A stretch of DNA of 64,000 nucleotides from Stomorhina lunata (Eukaryota > Arthropoda > Insecta > Diptera > Rhiniidae), in assembly GCA_933228675.1 (NCBI GenBank), contig OW121744.1:96188008-96252007 (forward strand), in the 5' to 3' direction. How positions within the stretch are numbered: the stretch's first letter is position 1; the number at the start of each line of letters is the position of its first letter. Both the position numbers and the translations under genes were made by a program. Shown in pieces: positions 59,881 to 64,000 of the stretch. The notes beneath the pieces are model-generated. The model was not told the DNA's origin and ran no database searches. It saw only the letters and a program-made list of their open reading frames with translations.

Positions 59881-60935
59881 TTAACCCTTGCATACCCATG
59901 GGCTAAGAAGGGAACTATTTTGAGCCCATGGGTACGCAAGGGTTAATTTCTATAAAAATGTATTAAAAGCCTCCTTTGAACGATTTTATGAATTTTCGTT
60001 GAACTATAACCATAAAAACATGTAATTTCTAGTACTTTTTAAAAAAAATAATATTTTAATATTACTTTTGACCCTGGTAATAAAAGGGTTAATGATATCC
60101 AAACGATTTTGAATTTTCTTTGAAATATATCAAAAAAAAATATATTATTTCCAGTACTTTTTGAAAAAAAATAATATTTTAAAAATTTTACTTTGGTCAT
60201 TGGTAGTAAAAGGGTTAATGATATCCAATTTCAACCAAAATTTTAGTGTATATTTCTACCCATTGAAGCAATTATAATTCATTTTTAGAATTAAAAAAAT
60301 CGTTTAAAGTTTCAAAGTTACATTTTATACACATAAACCCTTAATACTCATGGGCTAGGCATGGAACTATTTCGAGCCCTGGGATACGCAAGGGTTAATT
60401 TATACAAAAATGCATTTAAGGCGTCTTTAAGCGACTTTTTTTTAACTTTCATTAAAATATAACAATAAAAACATGTAATTTTTTAACTTTTTTGGAAAAA
60501 TTTAATATTTTAAAAATTTTACATTTGACCCTGGCAATAAAAGGGTTAATGACTAAAATATTATGGGTAGAAATATATTAAAATTTTGTATTGAAATCGA
60601 ACGTCATTAACCCTTTAATTACCAGGGTCAAAAGAAAAAATTTTAAAATATTATTTTTTTTTTTTTTTTAAGTAGTGGAAATGACATGTTTTTATTGTTA
60701 TATTTCAATGAAAGTTAAAAAAACGTTCAAAGCCATCTTTAATTTCATTTTATACAAATGAGAACTATTTAGAGCCCATGGGTACGCAAAGTTTAATTTG
60801 TACAAAAATGCATTTAGATGCCTTTAATGAATTTTCATTGAAATATAACAATAAAAAAATGTAATTTTGTAACTTTTTTGCAAAAATTTAATATTGTAAA
60901 AATTTTACTTTTGACTCTGGTAGTAAAAGGGTTAA
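59881..60935. mobile_element. Cluster of TTAA/CCCTT hairpin repeats (piggyBac-MITE-like)
   Basis: At 59881-59946, TTAACCCTTGCATACCCATG plus GGCT is followed 18 bp later by its complement AGCCCATGGGTACGCAAGGG and TTAA. Similar ends recur: GGGTTAA at about 60086, 60212, 60400, 60544 and 60917, and TTAACCC at 60608. Intervening sequence repeats as 200-230-bp units (AACAATAAAAACATGTAAT, then GACCCTGGTAATAAAAGGG). TTAA next to CCC termini is typical of piggyBac-type elements. No transposase is present. Confidence 0.65.
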
Positions 60936-61385
60936 TGAAATCCGATTTCAGCCAAAATTCTAATATATATTTCTACTCATTAAGGCAACAATAATTTTAG
61001 TTTTCTTATAAAATCTGCTAATATATAACAATTCACGTGTTTTTTTATGACTTTGGTGAAAAATTTGGTTTTTGTCAAAATTTTTTGATTTTAAGTCACA
61101 GGTTCGGGTCAATTCAGTAACATTTACTAAATATATACTGATTTTTTTCAGTAATCAGTATAAGAAAAAAAGTACTAAACAGTACTGGTTCTGCAAAATG
61201 CCCATCTATGCTAAGTTGTAAGAGATATCGATCAAATTTTTATTAATTTTGTAGAAATCGGCCCATATTTGATCATAGATTTCATATAAAACCCTAAAAC
61301 TAATATTCCACAATCGTCAGTTAAATGCTATTAATTTATAAACTGTGACAGCTATGGCCACTAAATTTTGGACAAATAAACTATA
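60936..61385. other. Spacer, no gene seen
   Basis: Short stretch between two repeat clusters with no recognised feature. Confidence 0.4.
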
Positions 61386-62852
61386 GTACCTGGTTGACCG
61401 AGCCTTGCTCGGAGCTTTATGATAAGAATTTTAGGCAAATTTTAAAATTTTTTATATATTTTATTTTATAAAGTAATAAAATAAATTTAGAGGAAATACA
61501 TTGTACAAATATTTAGTTAATTTTGAATTATTTTATTTATTTTGTCCGATCAATACATAGTTTGCAAAGTTTACAGTTTAACTCATTTTAAAAATTTTGG
61601 AAATTAGTCATACCAACAGAAAGCTTCGTCGACTCATGCGCAACAACTTTGCTAAAGATTATAGCTTGATCAAATGCACAGTTTATGATTTAATTCATTT
61701 TGAGTAGTTTTCAGTGGCGCCACCTGAAGTTGTTCATACCAACTCAGAAACCTTCGTCTGCTTATGCGTAACAACTTTGCTTATGATTATAACATGATCA
61801 AATGCACAGTTTACGATTTAATTAATTTTGAGTGGCGCCACCTATTGGACTTTGGTCATTCCCATTAATAAACCTTCGTCGGCTTATCCGTAACAACTTT
61901 GTTAAAGATTATAGCATGATTAAATGTACAGCTTACGATTAAATTGATTTTGAGTAATTTTCAGTAGCGCCACCTGTCGGAAATTATTTACAACAAATAA
62001 AGAGCCTTCGCCGGCTCATGCGCTACAAATTTGCTAAATTTCATAGCATGATCAAGTGTACAGTTTACGATTTAATTAATTTTTAGTAATTTTCAGTGGC
62101 GCCACCTAACGGAAATTAGTATTACCAACTCAAAAACCTTCGCCGGCTTATCCGCAACATCTTCGCTTAAGAGCATAATATGATCAAATTCACAGTTTAC
62201 TATTCTATAAAGAACATACATACAAACATTCATTTGTTATAAAGTTATAACATTACTCATTTTTTCCCCTTTTTATCCCATAATTTCAAAAAGTACCATA
62301 TGCATATTTGGTACTTCTTTGGTACCAATTGAATTCAGTACATTTTATTAAAACGCAGTTAACATAATTCTAATTCATATTACTTTTTGAGATGTTAAGT
62401 TATCATGTTATACCTTTTTTACCCATTTCGGCCCCAAAATCAAAAAAAGTACCAAACACGTGTTCAATATTTCTTTCACATCTATTGACTGCAGTACAAA
62501 GTTCCTTTCTATATTCTTTGGTTTAAAAAATAAGAGTGGGTTAAAAAAGTACCAAAAAAACAATTTTCACCCTTTTTTACCCCCTATCGGACATAGTTTC
62601 AAAAAAGTACCAAACACCTGTCCGCTTATTTTCATAGCTATTTAAAACGTAATTTTAATTTTGTTTCTATACCTATTACCTTAGGAGATATATCGTTTTC
62701 GATTTTTTCCCCTTTTTACCCGTTTTTACCCTCTTAGAGGCAAAGGTTACAAAAGTCCCTTCTTCTTCGACCTATACATCAAAAAAAGTACCCACTGTCA
62801 AAATTTTATCAAAATCGTACAATTATTGCTCGTTTAAGAATATAAGATATAA
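61386..62852. mobile_element. 1.47-kb dispersed repeat, copy 2 (minisatellite-bearing)
   Basis: Homologous throughout to 37331-38792, same orientation. It starts GTACCTGGTTGACCGAGCC and contains the CCGAGCCTTGCTCGG hairpin. It holds about five units of about 124 bp (GCGCCACCT, CAACAACTTTGCTAAAGAT) and GTACCAAACACCTGTCCGC-type words. It retains the segment around 62730-62818 that is a (TA)n tract in copy 1. No coding capacity. Confidence 0.8.
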
Positions 62853-62980
62853 AGCTATTGCAAACGAATTTAGTCCAATTACTTACCAACTATACCACAT
62901 TTAGTCCACATTATAAATTAGCTGCACCCTTGTAGATATATGAGATATGTTTCTAAATTTAACACAACTTGATGGTTGAT

Positions 62981-63020
62981 ATATAAGATTCGGCATAACT
63001 GAATATATAACTCTTACTTG
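62981..63020 (+). mobile_element. Helentron-like terminal hairpin
   Basis: AGATTCGGCATAACTGAATA followed by TATAACTCTTACTTG and T-runs. This is the complement-oriented equivalent of the ends at 63389 and 53151. It may be the true right end of the repeat that starts at 61386. Confidence 0.5.
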
Positions 63021-63388
63021 TTTTGATCTGTTCTCTTCGTGACGACCTCTACCCTTAAGCTTTTTTTGCCGTTACTGTCGTTAAGCTTTAAAATTTTTTA
63101 AGTATTATTAAGAGAATTTCCTTTACAGTGAAATGAAATTTTTCAATATTTTTGGACCGCCAATATATTTATTTATGATTTTGGATATTATTGGATATTA
63201 TTAGCACTTATTTTCCCTTGAATGTTTAAACAAATTGTATCTTAAGTAACGAGTTGTTGCCACCAAAATATATGCACTTAAGCTAAAATTGTTTTTGAAA
63301 TCGTATAAGATCGTTACGGTTCTATTTAAGTCAGTGAAATTTTAGGACTTTGTGTAAATAAGCACGGCCTATTAATTTTGGAAAAAAA
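63021..63388. other. Spacer, no gene seen
   Basis: AT-rich, no recognised feature. Confidence 0.4.
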
Positions 63389-63445
63389 CAAGTAAGAGTG
63401 GTATATTCGGCTTTGCCGAATCTTGGATACCCTTCACCAATGGTG
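63389..63445 (-). mobile_element. Helentron-like end, opposite orientation
   Basis: CAAGTAAGAGTGGTATATTC opens a hairpin, ATTCGGCTTTGCCGAAT, then ATACCCTTCACCAATGG, as at 53151-53220. The body beyond it is not recognised within the window. Confidence 0.55.
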
Positions 63446-64000
63446 TTCCAAAAGTAAAGTACAAAATCGTAAGAATATATTGATAATTATATAGTTTCTG
63501 ATTACTGACTAAGTTGAGCCCCACACAAATGCTTCATATGTATATTAATTTTCTTTTGTTCATACTAAATGTAATTCCTAGCAATATATGGTTATACTAG
63601 TATTATATGCAAAGAATCTTTAAAATTAAGAGTCGGAAAACGAAAAGCTTTTTGGTGGCGTCATCATCTAAAATAGTTATGGACCCAAATGTTAGGTTGG
63701 GCAGGTGGCTGATGTCGATTCTAAAGTGATATGTGTCTATTTTACGAACATTTGATAAAGTTCGATAGACCAGATTAACCATGCAGAAAAGATGCTTCAA
63801 AATGTAGATGCCCTTAGATTTGCAAAAGCGCATCGATTTGATGAAGATGTACTTTAATTCATACGAATTGTCCAACTATTAAAAGTTCATGATTAGTTAT
63901 GTAAAACTCTGAACTGATTTAGGTCAAATTATAAGGTATACACTCATAGTTTTATATACATACGTGAAATATATAGCTTTTAAATGAATGGATATCAGCT
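63446..64000. other. Right-edge spacer, no gene seen
   Basis: AT-rich. One 90-codon minus-strand frame (63603-63875) has no motif and is not accepted as a gene. Part may be the body of the Helentron-like repeat. Confidence 0.4.

Noticed and set aside
63603..63875. 90-codon minus-strand frame near the right edge
   Set aside because: No recognisable motif or homologue in the window; cannot be separated from chance.

Overview
This window looks like repeat-dominated intergenic or intronic DNA from a higher (probably calyptrate-type) fly. The evidence is a very AT-rich background, GTT/GCT microsatellites, LOA-, RTE- and mariner-type transposons with insect-like protein motifs, and long AT-rich satellites. 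I found no host protein-coding gene, rRNA, functional tRNA or CRISPR. The species call is inference.

About 17-18 kb is tandem satellite. Arrays lie at 122-3140, 4525-5562, 7936-12035, 22425-25215, 40255-41610 and 46583-49990. Most share a 31-bp period and a self-complementary TATAG/CTATA core, so they look like diverged branches of one satellite family. A separate 11-bp satellite fills 13286-15564 and is interrupted by a 240-bp palindromic MITE (14296-14535). Other sequence in the left half is unremarkable AT-rich DNA, a mariner relic (18115-18650) and a 1.2-kb foldback (18770-20010).

The most informative part is a LINE nest at 27.6-36.7 kb. A complete LOA-like non-LTR retrotransposon (28219-33966) has intact ORF1 and ORF2 (endonuclease, reverse transcriptase, RNase H), a (TAACC)n tail and an 8-bp target duplication AAGGAAGC. 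It sits inside ORF1 of an older, broken LOA-like element (about 27859-28218 plus 33967-36189), whose reading frame resumes across the site. A deleted mariner-type transposase and part of an RTE-derived short element follow.

From 37.3 to 46.4 kb there are dispersed repeats (37331-38792, repeated at 61386-62852), a duplicated unidentified pseudo-ORF (39766-40190 and 41984-42430), a TIR element sitting in an (AT)n tract (42997-43616), and a 1.29-kb TIR element (45138-46423). The last has an inverted partner at 51408-52388; the two flank a 3.4-kb satellite and a minus-strand RTE relic.

From 53.1 to 58.8 kb a Helentron-like repeat and a LOA scrap are followed by a decayed RTE-clade LINE. That LINE carries three nested insertions with recognisable target duplications: a tRNA-derived SINE (54816-55095), a 5'-truncated RNase H LINE (56423-57117) and a 395-bp short retroelement whose head is an RTE 5' region and whose tail is (TAAG)n (58266-58660). 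The right end has a cluster of TTAA/CCCTT hairpins suggestive of piggyBac MITEs (59881-60935) and further Helentron-like ends. Only the LOA-like element at 28.2-34.0 kb looks capable of making full-length proteins.
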